In this document: positions 23,143 to 30,732 of the stretch, in pieces
Layout: each line of letters opens with the position of its first letter
How positions within the stretch are numbered: the stretch's first letter is position 1
Source of the DNA: Chitinophaga sp. GbtcB8
Lineage (GTDB): Bacteria > Bacteroidota > Bacteroidia > Chitinophagales > Chitinophagaceae
DNA: 49,679 nt
Direction: 5' to 3'
Assembly: GCF_019091455.1 (NCBI RefSeq)
Contig: NZ_JAGXJN010000048.1
Span: 1-49,679 of the forward strand
Position numbers and translations under genes: made by a program
The notes under the pieces: model-generated
The model's database searches: none
Told to the model about the DNA's origin: nothing
The model's input: only the letters and a program-made list of their open reading frames with translations

Positions 23143-24681
23143 TTAGTTTTTTTGGTGAGAGGCTGCGCCATGTTGTTTGATCAGCTTCAGGATGTGGCGG
23201 ATATGATCCAGCGTGGTAAGGGGATTCAGCATAGTGAACTTCAGGTAAAAGTCGCCATTCACCCGCGTGCTGGCTACCAATACTTCACCGCTGTTAAACA
23301 GCGCCTTTTTAATGTATTGATTGAGCTCACTCAGGTCACTGCCCTTATAATTTTCCGGTGCATAACGGAACAGGATCACACCAATGTCTGAATAGCTTAG
23401 CAGCTCCAGGTCAGTATCCAGCGAAATTACTTCTGCAGCCTTTTCTGCTGTTTCAATAATAGTTTCTGTATAAGCGCCCAACTTTTGCTTGCCCATCAAA
23501 CGCAGGGTGAACCACAATTTCAACGCATCAAAACGGCGGGTGCTTTGGGTTACGGATTTATTGATCTGGTTCAGATCATCATAATCCTCATCCTTGGGAT
23601 TTAAATAATCCACGTGCATACGCAGTAACTGCAGGTACTTTTTATCCCTTACAATAAATGCGCTGCTGCTAATGGGCTGAAAAAATGATTTATGATAATC
23701 AATAGTAACAGAATGCGCCAGCTCCATACCATTCAGCAGGGAACGGTATTTTTCCGTAAGCAGCAGCCCGCAGCCATAAGCAGCATCTATATGATACCAG
23801 AGCCTGTATCTGGTGGCTATACGGCCAATTTCTGCCAGCGGATCCAGGTTACCGAAATCCGTAGTGCCGGCAGTAGCTACAATAGCAATGGGTATGTTGC
23901 CCTGGCTGATCTCCCGTTCAATGGCATCCTGCAGCAGCAGGGCATTCATGCGGAAACGTTCATCTGTTTTTATTTCCACCAGCGATTGTTCTCCCAGGCC
24001 CAGTAAAGCGGCATTTTTATGATTGCTGAAATGCGCTTTTTCCGAGACAAAAATGCGGTAGCGGGAGGCCTCAGCCGGTAACCCCGCTTTTTTAATATTA
24101 TGCTGCGTGTATTCGGTAGCGTAATAATCCCTTGCCAGCAAAAGGCCCATGAGGTTACTTTGCGAACCACCGGCAGTGAACACCCCATCAGCCTCTTTCC
24201 CGAACCCTATTTCATTACAGGTCCAGCTGATGAGCTTTTGCTCCATGAGCGTGCCGCCTGCGCTCTGATCCCAGGTATCCTGTGAGGAGTTAATGGCGGC
24301 AATCAATACCTCTGCACCTATGGCTGGTATTACCACGGGGCAGTTCAGGTGCGCAATATATTCCGGCAGGTGAAAGGCCGTAGCATGTTTTACATACAGC
24401 TCCTGCACTTCCTGCAGCAGGCTTACATAATCAGGCAGGGGCGTATCAAAATCAATGGCTGCAAAAGCGGCCTTCAGCTCTGCAGCAGGTATACCGCTGA
24501 AAGGTTTGCGGTTCCTGTGCAGGAAATTCACTACCAGGTCATGTGCACCGGTAATGGCTTTGCTGTATTCAGCAGCTGCGCCTTCATGAAAAATATCAGG
24601 ATAGGTTTCCTTTTCCCTGGTTAAAATATCCGGTCCGGATTGCGGGAGTTCAGCATACATTGTGTTGCTCATATAATGCAT
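23143..24681 (-). CDS. PLP-dependent decarboxylase (lysine/hydroxylysine decarboxylase, DesA-like)
   Basis: The 512-residue group II PLP decarboxylase belongs to the branch containing DesA and diaminobutyrate decarboxylases of siderophore clusters. Seen features are FTAGGSQSNLMGLLLARDYY, the stacking His in EKAHFSNHK (His217), YHIDAAYGCGLL with the pyridine-binding Asp299, and the Schiff-base Lys331 in TIDYHKSFFQP. It should produce a diamine: cadaverine from lysine, or a hydroxycadaverine if the dioxygenase upstream acts first. It could also use 2,4-diaminobutyrate, but no RhbA-like aminotransferase gene is present, which favours lysine. Start codons at 24681, 24672 and 24660 are all possible; the longest is given. 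It lies 91 nt after the dioxygenase gene. Confidence 0.9.
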   Translation of the reverse strand: MHYMSNTMYAELPQSGPDILTREKETYPDIFHEGAAAEYSKAITGAHDLVVNFLHRNRKPFSGIPAAELKAAFAAIDFDTPLPDYVSLLQEVQELYVKHATAFHLPEYIAHLNCPVVIPAIGAEVLIAAINSSQDTWDQSAGGTLMEQKLISWTCNEIGFGKEADGVFTAGGSQSNLMGLLLARDYYATEYTQHNIKKAGLPAEASRYRIFVSEKAHFSNHKNAALLGLGEQSLVEIKTDERFRMNALLLQDAIEREISQGNIPIAIVATAGTTDFGNLDPLAEIGRIATRYRLWYHIDAAYGCGLLLTEKYRSLLNGMELAHSVTIDYHKSFFQPISSSAFIVRDKKYLQLLRMHVDYLNPKDEDYDDLNQINKSVTQSTRRFDALKLWFTLRLMGKQKLGAYTETIIETAEKAAEVISLDTDLELLSYSDIGVILFRYAPENYKGSDLSELNQYIKKALFNSGEVLVASTRVNGDFYLKFTMLNPLTTLDHIRHILKLIKQHGAASHQKN

Positions 24682-24720
24682 TAATTTTTATAATGGTTCC
24701 ATTTAAAAAAACGTTGGGCT

Positions 24721-24743
24721 CAGGGCCGTGTATCACGGTCCTG
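24721..24743 (-). repeat. Short inverted repeat in the operon's only wide spacer
   Basis: CAGGGCCGTG and CACGGTCCTG flank a TAT loop, with one mismatch. It lies between the dioxygenase and decarboxylase genes and has no T-run, so it looks more like an mRNA processing or stability hairpin than a terminator. Confidence 0.45.
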
Positions 24744-24772
24744 GAAAGGGGTAGTATGGCGTGTGTGTATTA

Positions 24773-25924
24773 TTACATATTCGCTAATGCGGAATGATAC
24801 ACTTTACCATAATGTTCTTCCATAATGAGGTAGGGATTTTCCGGGTGCGTAACAGACCGGATATTAATTAAGCTGGTTTTACTCATCATACGCAGCATGA
24901 GCCTGCGCTCACATTTCACCATCTGGCCGTACTCCTCTCGGAACCCCGCCAGGAAAGCATTACGGCCATGTGCGCATAAATGGTTATTTACAAATATCAG
25001 GTCGCCTGCTTCGGGAATAAATTCATTATAGATCAATCCCTTTGCTTCTTCCCAGAAACGTTTTAAATTCTCCAGGGCTTCCGGCGCCTGGTCTGCATTT
25101 ACATTATAGATCTGCTCTGCTGCATCAAAACGCATAAAAGGCGCGTCCTCATTACCATATAATACTGCTGTGCGGGTTTCTTCGCCGGTAGCGTCATCCT
25201 GGTCATAATTAGCATCCTTGGGGCATTTGTAGATGGGCCTGAACAGCTCTTTCATAACATCATTAGGCTTGCCATGGGAGCGGATAGAGTATAACATAGA
25301 GGGTACCCGTTCCTCATTGCGCAAGAACAGAAAGCTTAAAAAGTCGGCCGCATTGTACAGAAAAGCATCTTCCGTATGTACAAACAGATCGGTCCTGGAA
25401 CCGGAGCCGGTTTGTGTGTGCATCATTTTTTCATCTGGAATAATGGCATGCATTAAACCACCGCCTTTACGCTGCGCAAAATATTCCACCGGTTTAGAGG
25501 GAACCGCACCATGTAATAAAGAAGAAATAAACCCATACTCCACTATCTTATTATAGTCTGTTTCCTGCCAGGAAGGCGGCGTTGGACCCAGCTCTTCCTG
25601 TCCAATTTCTATTAGCCCTCTTAGCACAATAGCGCCGTATTGCTGCGCAGTAAAATCGGTTCCAAAACTGCTTAAAATACGTGCAATACGTTCCGGTAAT
25701 AATTTAAATGCGTTCAAATGTAAAGTGGAAATAAATTCAGGGTTCTCGTAGTCCTGGTATTTCCGTTTTAGCTTTTTACCAATGTAAGTGATCTCCATTC
25801 TTTCTTCATCGGTAACATCAATAATTAACGGTTGCATAGGTGGAGAAATAGCAGGATACGTTGTTGCTGAATATGCCTGCATACTGGTGCCAATCCTGGG
25901 AAGCGTCTCTATCCTGGGTTCCAT
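24773..25924 (-). CDS. Fe(II)/2-oxoglutarate dioxygenase, probable L-lysine 4-hydroxylase (KDO/clavaminate synthase-like)
   Basis: The 383-residue protein is of the clavaminate-synthase-like/AsnO-VioC type. The facial metal triad is visible as His183-Thr-Glu185 in FVHTEDAFLY and His319 in NNHLCAHGRNAF; Arg321 and Arg341 are candidates for binding 2-oxoglutarate. Overall layout and length fit the lysine dioxygenases KDO2 (Chitinophaga pinensis) and KDO4 (Niastella koreensis), which hydroxylate free lysine at C4. I recall the family rather than exact sequences, so the C4 position is an inference. As the first gene of the siderophore operon it would feed hydroxylysine to the decarboxylase. The start could also be Met15 or Met30. 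Confidence 0.78.
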   Translation of the reverse strand: MEPRIETLPRIGTSMQAYSATTYPAISPPMQPLIIDVTDEERMEITYIGKKLKRKYQDYENPEFISTLHLNAFKLLPERIARILSSFGTDFTAQQYGAIVLRGLIEIGQEELGPTPPSWQETDYNKIVEYGFISSLLHGAVPSKPVEYFAQRKGGGLMHAIIPDEKMMHTQTGSGSRTDLFVHTEDAFLYNAADFLSFLFLRNEERVPSMLYSIRSHGKPNDVMKELFRPIYKCPKDANYDQDDATGEETRTAVLYGNEDAPFMRFDAAEQIYNVNADQAPEALENLKRFWEEAKGLIYNEFIPEAGDLIFVNNHLCAHGRNAFLAGFREEYGQMVKCERRLMLRMMSKTSLINIRSVTHPENPYLIMEEHYGKVYHSALANM

Positions 25925-26004
25925 GGTACTAAAAATTTTTTAGGTAAACTATGAGGTCTGGTTACTTCGGGTTTTCTGGTTTTAAAAAAGATAATGTTTG
26001 TGTG

Positions 26005-26021
26005 TACAGCTATATGCTGTA
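26005..26021 (-). promoter_or_regulatory. Palindrome upstream of the siderophore operon, possible operator
   Basis: TACAGC-TATAT-GCTGTA is a perfect 6-bp-arm inverted repeat spanning 17 bp, 81-97 nt before the first ATG of the operon. A weak -7-like sequence (CACATTTG on the minus strand, 26036-26043) lies just upstream, so the palindrome would overlap the first transcribed bases. It could bind an iron-responsive repressor; the regulator is unknown. Confidence 0.4.
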
Positions 26022-26125
26022 TCATTAGGTTAATGCAAATGTGCAGCTTCCGGATGTAGGCTTTTGATCGAAAGCGGAAAACAATTTACGCAAAGAGGAA
26101 ATTGATACGCGCATTAAATGACTGT

Positions 26126-26142
26126 TATCTTATAATAAGATA
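26126..26142 (+). promoter_or_regulatory. AT-rich palindrome at the lipoprotein promoter, possible operator
   Basis: TATCTTA-TAA-TAAGATA is a perfect 7-bp-arm inverted repeat. It covers the expected -33 region of the promoter predicted at 26156-26163, where a repressor would block polymerase. It is in the spacer shared with the siderophore operon. Confidence 0.45.
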
Positions 26143-26155
26143 CCGGCAGATTTAA

Positions 26156-26163
26156 TATCTTTA
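26156..26163 (+). promoter_or_regulatory. Possible -7 element of the lipoprotein gene
   Basis: TATCTTTA is one base from TAnnTTTG, about 30 nt before the ATG at 26193. The support is the match and its position alone. Confidence 0.3.
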
Positions 26164-26192
26164 TCAGACAGGGAAACCATAAAGCGTAGCGT

Positions 26193-26855
26193 ATGTCAGT
26201 AATTAAAAAAAACGTATATCTGTTATCGTTGTTTGTACTTTGCTCGTGTGTAAATAATAAAAAGGAAGAAGAAGTATATAAAGTGCCGGATGTGCCTGTA
26301 TTAACAGCGCTGCCCGATAAATATGTACCTGTTAACACAGTGGATACTGCAGAAAACATAGACCTGCTGCCTGAAAAAAAGGAAACATTAATAATGAAGG
26401 CCGCCTATATGCCGCAGGATTCTATAAAATTATATGGCCTGGATACCATGCAATTTCATCATCCCTTTTACTATACTGATATTGATAAAGGTTACGGCTG
26501 GCAGTTTAGTAACGGTATTCTTCCCCACTATACCCGCGACGACAAGGGAATTGAAAGGGAGGTTTATTCTGAGATGGCTCCATATGCAACGGTTACACGC
26601 TACGCCTCCCGCAAATCAGATGGTATAGGAGAAAGAAAAGGCACTTTTGATTTCAGGATCTATGGGGTTGTGATAGGCACCCGGCGCAAAAATGACCAGG
26701 AGCTGTATGTTAAAGCGTATCCGCTGCTTAAAAAGGTAAGAATAGCAGATTACTGGAGTGTAACAATGGAGAAAGATTCCGTTCCCATACCTAATTATGA
26801 GGACAAGATAGATTCTGCACACGCGGTGTATATGAATCTTTCAATTACGAATTAG
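26193..26855 (+). CDS. Hypothetical lipoprotein
   Basis: The 220-residue protein has a lipoprotein signal peptide (KKNVYLLSLFVLCSC, lipobox Cys near residue 19). An acidic stretch (KKEEEVYKVPDVPVL) follows, then a soluble domain of about 150 residues with many aromatics (MQFHHPFYYTDIDKGYGWQF) and a C-terminal strand region. I do not recognise the family. It diverges from the siderophore operon with a palindrome between them, so it may share iron-dependent control, but nothing in the protein itself shows an iron function. It converges on the M28 peptidase gene, whose stop lies 7 nt beyond its own. Confidence 0.65.
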   Translation: MSVIKKNVYLLSLFVLCSCVNNKKEEEVYKVPDVPVLTALPDKYVPVNTVDTAENIDLLPEKKETLIMKAAYMPQDSIKLYGLDTMQFHHPFYYTDIDKGYGWQFSNGILPHYTRDDKGIEREVYSEMAPYATVTRYASRKSDGIGERKGTFDFRIYGVVIGTRRKNDQELYVKAYPLLKKVRIADYWSVTMEKDSVPIPNYEDKIDSAHAVYMNLSITN

Positions 26856-26862
26856 CGTTATA

Positions 26863-28248
26863 CTACTTAGCCGGTTTTACCGGTACACTCCGGCGGCCGG
26901 CCACTTTGGGTACTACGGGCAGGCTTTCATTCCCCGCTTCGCCTACAGATTGTACGGCAAAAAAGTAATTATCTTTTGAGTAAGGGAGCTTAATGTTCGT
27001 ATCAGCAGTAAAAAATTTCTTTTGCCATACTGCGCTGCTGGATTCCCGCATCATTACATAGTAACCTTTTACTTTTCCATTCAACGGCGCTTTCCAATGT
27101 AGCGTGGTAGCATTACCCAAGCCCGCTACATCTACCAATACCTCTTCCGGCATAGACGGCGCCTTGGCCAGGTTTGCAAGGTTCGACAGGTTCATGGCGG
27201 CATTCTTGCGCAGGTATTCAAAGTCCATGAACTTTACCAGGTCGCCATACTCAATACCATTTTCAGTGCGCAGGTCCTGGTGCTGATGGTAAAAGTTCTC
27301 ATTCATTTCTGTAAACCGTACGGCAGCATATCCATTCTCTACAAAAGGGGAATGATCCCCGCCGCGCAGAAAACGGTCGTTACGGTAGATCAGCACTACC
27401 TCCAGGTTAGCCACATACCGCTCGCCGGTTTCTTTTACATAGCGGGCCAGCTGCCGGGCCTTACCATCATTTTCCAGGCCCATTTGCCGGATGGCGGCAG
27501 CAGTAGCGGAATCTGTTTTATAAGGCAGCCCTTCGCTGAACACGCGGATCTGCGTATTATTAATAATGTTGGTTTCGTTGCTGTTATTGCTGCCTACAAT
27601 ATCATTATTCAGCATAGCCTCAATATCCCAGTGTTGTTTGCGGGCCTTGTCCGCTAAAAAGTGTGCGCCCAGCAGCCCCTGCTCTTCGCCACTTACGGTT
27701 ACAAAGATCACCGTGGCTGGAAAAGCATGGCGGCTCATTACCCGCGCACATTCTATTACGGCGGCACAACCGCTGGCATCATCATTGGCGCCTGGCGCAG
27801 TGCCTGTACGGTCCATTACATCTGTACGGCGGCTGTCCAGGTGACCGCTGATAAGGAATATACGTTTATCATTTGGATCTGTTCCTTTTAAAACACCCAT
27901 TACATTACCCAGGTTTATCGGCGCATCCACCCGCTTACCGTCAGGCATATACGTAATGGTATCTATATAGGCTGTTAAACGCCCGCCGGATTGCGTGGCA
28001 AACTGGTTGAACTTACTTAACACCCAGTTCCTGGCTGCGCCTATACCGCGTTTAACCTCTTTCTGCGTGCTCAGCGTGCTGCGGGTATCATAGGATACCA
28101 TGGCCTGTACATACGCCTGCAGGGAATCCGCAGACACTTCCTGCACCATTTGCGCTATTTCAGGGTCTTGTTGTATAATAACCGGTGATTGTGCTTTTGC
28201 AGCACCAGCGCTTACTGCCAGTAAAACAGTTATGAGGGCGTATTTCAT
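26863..28248 (-). CDS. Secreted M28 family zinc aminopeptidase
   Basis: The ATG at 28248 gives MKYALITVLLAVSAGAAKAQ, a clean signal peptide; an in-frame start 63 codons upstream would read through the divergent P450 start region and is unlikely. The 461-residue protein has the M28 metal-binding set: ISGHLDSR (His and a catalytic-side Asp), GANDDASGCAAVIE (bridging Asp), and TVSGEEQGLLGAHF (catalytic Glu and metal Glu), followed by AMLNNDIVG (Asp) and GGDHSPF (His). A C-terminal beta-sandwich of about 90 residues, fibronectin-III-like (TTLHWKAPLNGKVKGYYVMM), follows. It is probably exported to digest peptides outside the cell. No sorting domain is visible. Confidence 0.9.
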   Translation of the reverse strand: MKYALITVLLAVSAGAAKAQSPVIIQQDPEIAQMVQEVSADSLQAYVQAMVSYDTRSTLSTQKEVKRGIGAARNWVLSKFNQFATQSGGRLTAYIDTITYMPDGKRVDAPINLGNVMGVLKGTDPNDKRIFLISGHLDSRRTDVMDRTGTAPGANDDASGCAAVIECARVMSRHAFPATVIFVTVSGEEQGLLGAHFLADKARKQHWDIEAMLNNDIVGSNNSNETNIINNTQIRVFSEGLPYKTDSATAAAIRQMGLENDGKARQLARYVKETGERYVANLEVVLIYRNDRFLRGGDHSPFVENGYAAVRFTEMNENFYHQHQDLRTENGIEYGDLVKFMDFEYLRKNAAMNLSNLANLAKAPSMPEEVLVDVAGLGNATTLHWKAPLNGKVKGYYVMMRESSSAVWQKKFFTADTNIKLPYSKDNYFFAVQSVGEAGNESLPVVPKVAGRRSVPVKPAK

Positions 28249-28387
28249 ATGCTTATTATTAGATCGTTGATAAAGTGGTTCACTAATATAGGGTAGTATC
28301 CCCAAAAATTCATAGCACAATAACAGCTGCAACCATATTTCATTGTACGCTGAAGTATTTTTTTGCAGCAGGTTGTAACCTTGCAAT

Positions 28388-29446
28388 ATGAAACACGCGT
28401 TGTTCCTGCAATCTGAAATTGCCGATCCTTTCGCCATCTATACACAACAGCAAACCAATAATCCTGTTTATTGGGATGCACACAACGGCATTTGGGCGGT
28501 ATACAGCTACGCTGCCTGCAAAACAATATTAGACAGCAGCAGCGCCTGGATACCGCCCCTGCCTGTTGTAAGCAATGCGCCGGTGGCAAACCTTATCCGC
28601 AGCCAGCTGGCACGCTTAAGCAATACACCGCAACATACATCTGCACGGGAAGCTGCCTTACAGCTGTACCGGCAATTGTACCCCGTAAACATCCCTGCAT
28701 TAATGCAAATGCTGCTGGATAATAAAACAGAAACAGACTGGGTGCAGGCGGTTTGTAAAAAATTACCGGTGCTTTATTTATTAAAGGGATTGGGGGTTAC
28801 AGATGATGACGGTGTTTTCATCCTGGATAATATGCCCCTGCTTACACAGCTGATGCTGCCTCATGATACCCTTACACAGCCCTCGGTGATTAACCATATC
28901 TATGAAATAGCGGCTAAATATGTACCGCCCGGGGCAGGTATGATAAGCAATCTGATTGGATTATTGATACAGGCCTATGATGCAGGCCGCGGGGTGTTAA
29001 GTAATGCCTTATTACAATTACTCCATAACAAACAATGGTTACACCTGCCATTCCCCGCATTGGTAACAGAAGCACTGCGGCTGGATACACCCATTCATAC
29101 CACCCGGAGAATATTACAGGAAGATCTGACGCTGGAAAACTGTACCCTGCAAAAAGGGCAAACCGTGTTGGTGGTGTTAGCTGCTGCTAACCGGGATCCA
29201 CAGCAGTTTTCAGACCCCTGTACATTCAATCCCCTGAGAGCAAACAATAACAGCTATCTCACCTTTGGCAGCGGGGCACATGCGTGCATAGCCAACCATT
29301 TTACTGTGTTCTTAGCGGCTACTGCACTGCAATATCTTTTTTCGGAGTATAAAGCCATGGCGCTAACAGGTGCGCCTATAACCTATGAAGCGGTAATGAA
29401 TGCAAGATTGCCCCTAAGCATTTATCTTTCACTCAGATCCCGTTAG
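28388..29446 (+). CDS. Short cytochrome P450 with atypical I-helix
   Basis: The 352-residue protein has P450 core motifs: NTPQHTSAREAAL in the place of the usual 'PPEHTRLR' segment, the K-helix EALR (Glu228, Arg231), HTTRRIL, and the haem loop FGSGAHACIA with thiolate Cys300. The I-helix, where most P450s have the oxygen-activating 'AGxET/DT', reads LIGLLIQAYDAGRGVLSNAL (about 190-207). The acid-Thr pair is absent. It is also about 50 residues shorter than usual, mostly in the N-terminal half. It may be a peroxygenase-like or specialised enzyme. No redox partner is nearby. It overlaps the convergent map gene by 14 bp at its 3' end. Confidence 0.85.
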   Translation: MKHALFLQSEIADPFAIYTQQQTNNPVYWDAHNGIWAVYSYAACKTILDSSSAWIPPLPVVSNAPVANLIRSQLARLSNTPQHTSAREAALQLYRQLYPVNIPALMQMLLDNKTETDWVQAVCKKLPVLYLLKGLGVTDDDGVFILDNMPLLTQLMLPHDTLTQPSVINHIYEIAAKYVPPGAGMISNLIGLLIQAYDAGRGVLSNALLQLLHNKQWLHLPFPALVTEALRLDTPIHTTRRILQEDLTLENCTLQKGQTVLVVLAAANRDPQQFSDPCTFNPLRANNNSYLTFGSGAHACIANHFTVFLAATALQYLFSEYKAMALTGAPITYEAVMNARLPLSIYLSLRSR

Positions 29447-30188
29447 CCTGCGTTAAAATAACCGGCTGGCCATCTGTGATCATAATGGTGTGTTCATGCT
29501 GGGCCACAAAACTGCCGTCGTTGGTAACCAGCGTCCAGCCATCACCTTTGTTATATGCGTAGGTAGCGCGGGTGGAGATGAAAGTTTCAATAGCTACAAT
29601 ACCATTCTTCCTGAAACGGTCCAGGTTAAAGCGGTCGTAAAAACAGGGAATTTCCTTAGGCGCTTCATGCAGGCTTCTGCCCACGCCATGGCCTACCAGG
29701 TTTTTAATTACACGGTATCCCGCTTTCTTGGCTTCTGTTTCTATTAACCTGCCAATTTCAGCGATCTTAACGCCGCCTTTAATATGCTGAATGGCTTTAT
29801 GTAATATTTGTTTGGAAGCATTTACCAATGGAGCATGGCTGTGCAGGTCCTCACCTAATATAAAAGAGCCGCCATTATCTGCCCAGTAACCATCCAGCTC
29901 ACCGGAAACATCCACATTCACCAGGTCGCCCTCCTGCAGTATGCGGTTGGAGGGTATGCCGTGCGCTACCTCGTTGTTCACACTAATGCAGGTCCAGCCG
30001 GGAAAGCCATAGGTTAATTTAGGAGCAGACTTTACACCTGCAGCCTGCAGCAGCTGCCCGCCATATTCATCTAACGCGCTGGTAGTCATACCCGGTTGCG
30101 CGTATTCCCGCATTTGCCGCAGCACCGTGCCCACGGCTTCACTTACCTTCTTAATGCCTTCAAGCTCTGTATTGGATGTAATTGACAT
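29433..30188 (-). CDS. map: Type I methionine aminopeptidase
   Basis: The 251-residue enzyme removes the initiator methionine from nascent proteins. All five metal ligands are visible: Asp in NVDVSGELDGYWAD (two), His in NLVGHGVGRSLHE, Glu in IVAIETFIS and Glu in FVAQHEHTIMI. The substrate-side His is in VNNEVAHGIPS. The length is standard for type I enzymes. In many genomes map sits with secY and infA, but here it stands alone. Chitinophagaceae often carry extra copies, so this may not be the only one. A consensus -7 element lies right before the ATG, suggesting a leaderless mRNA. Confidence 0.93.
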   Translation of the reverse strand: MSITSNTELEGIKKVSEAVGTVLRQMREYAQPGMTTSALDEYGGQLLQAAGVKSAPKLTYGFPGWTCISVNNEVAHGIPSNRILQEGDLVNVDVSGELDGYWADNGGSFILGEDLHSHAPLVNASKQILHKAIQHIKGGVKIAEIGRLIETEAKKAGYRVIKNLVGHGVGRSLHEAPKEIPCFYDRFNLDRFRKNGIVAIETFISTRATYAYNKGDGWTLVTNDGSFVAQHEHTIMITDGQPVILTQANGI

Positions 30189-30192
30189 AATT

Positions 30193-30200
30193 CAAATTTA
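30193..30200 (-). promoter_or_regulatory. -7 promoter element of map
   Basis: On the minus strand this is TAAATTTG, an exact TAnnTTTG match, ending 4 nt before the ATG. The predicted start is at or next to the start codon. Confidence 0.55.
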
Positions 30201-30309
30201 CGAATTATTTAGGATCAGGCGGTTATACGCTGAGCGCAATTTCATTTTCAGTATCTGTTAAACCATGGGCATTATACGCAGTCTATTCTACATACACCTT
30301 AAAAACTAT

Positions 30310-30642
30310 ATGCGTATGAAACGTATTATTTTTACTAGCGCTTTTGTAGCCTGCATGGCCATCAGTTATATATCCAATGCGCAAACCGCCACACCCCGCG
30401 TTACCAAACGCCAGGTAAATCAACAGGAACGTATAGCCGGCGGCGTTAAGTCCGGCGAGCTAACTGCAAGGGAAACAAAACACCTGGAAACAAGGGAAGC
30501 TAAATTACAGCAGAATAAAAAAGAAGCTAAGGCAGACGGTGTTGTAACCGGCCAGGAAAAGCGCCAGCTGAAACGCGGGGAAAACCGCAACAGCCGCGCC
30601 ATTAAGCGCCAGAAACATGATGCACAGCAACAGCAACGATAA
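30310..30642 (+). CDS. Small secreted, highly charged protein with EF-hand-like repeats
   Basis: The mature protein of about 85 residues follows a signal peptide (KRIIFTSAFVACMAISYISNAQ). It is very basic and Gln-rich. Two similar units are visible: GVKSGELTARETKHLE and AKADGVVTGQEKRQLKRGE. Each has a 'D/S-G-x-L/V-T-x-x-E' core reminiscent of the end of a calcium-binding EF-hand loop, but the full set of oxygen ligands is missing. Related small proteins are common in Bacteroidota and have no known role. An upstream ATG at 30265 would hide the signal peptide, so 30310 (or 30316) is preferred. A strong terminator follows. Confidence 0.6.
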   Translation: MRMKRIIFTSAFVACMAISYISNAQTATPRVTKRQVNQQERIAGGVKSGELTARETKHLETREAKLQQNKKEAKADGVVTGQEKRQLKRGENRNSRAIKRQKHDAQQQQR

Positions 30643-30671
30643 AAAGATCTGGTTTTAGTTGTTATAATTTC

Positions 30672-30708
30672 AAGGGCTGTACCATTTACCGGTACAGCCC
30701 TTTTTATT
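30672..30708. terminator. Terminator between convergent genes
   Basis: GGGCTGTACC and GGTACAGCCC pair around ATTTACC, followed by TTTTTATT. It ends the small secreted protein's transcript and could serve the rhamnosidase transcript in the other direction. Confidence 0.85.
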
Positions 30709-30732
30709 AAAATATCAAAACATTTATACAGA

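Noticed and set aside
24721..24743. Rho-independent terminator after the lysine hydroxylase gene
   Set aside because: The hairpin is not followed by a T-run on the minus strand.
13028..25924. Citrate-based (aerobactin/rhizobactin) pathway as the first choice
   Set aside because: No RhbA-like aminotransferase gene is present and both synthetases resemble the DesD/AlcC group; it remains possible but less supported.
28249..28437. N-terminal extension of the M28 peptidase
   Set aside because: It would overlap the start of the divergent P450 gene and precede a perfect signal peptide at 28248.
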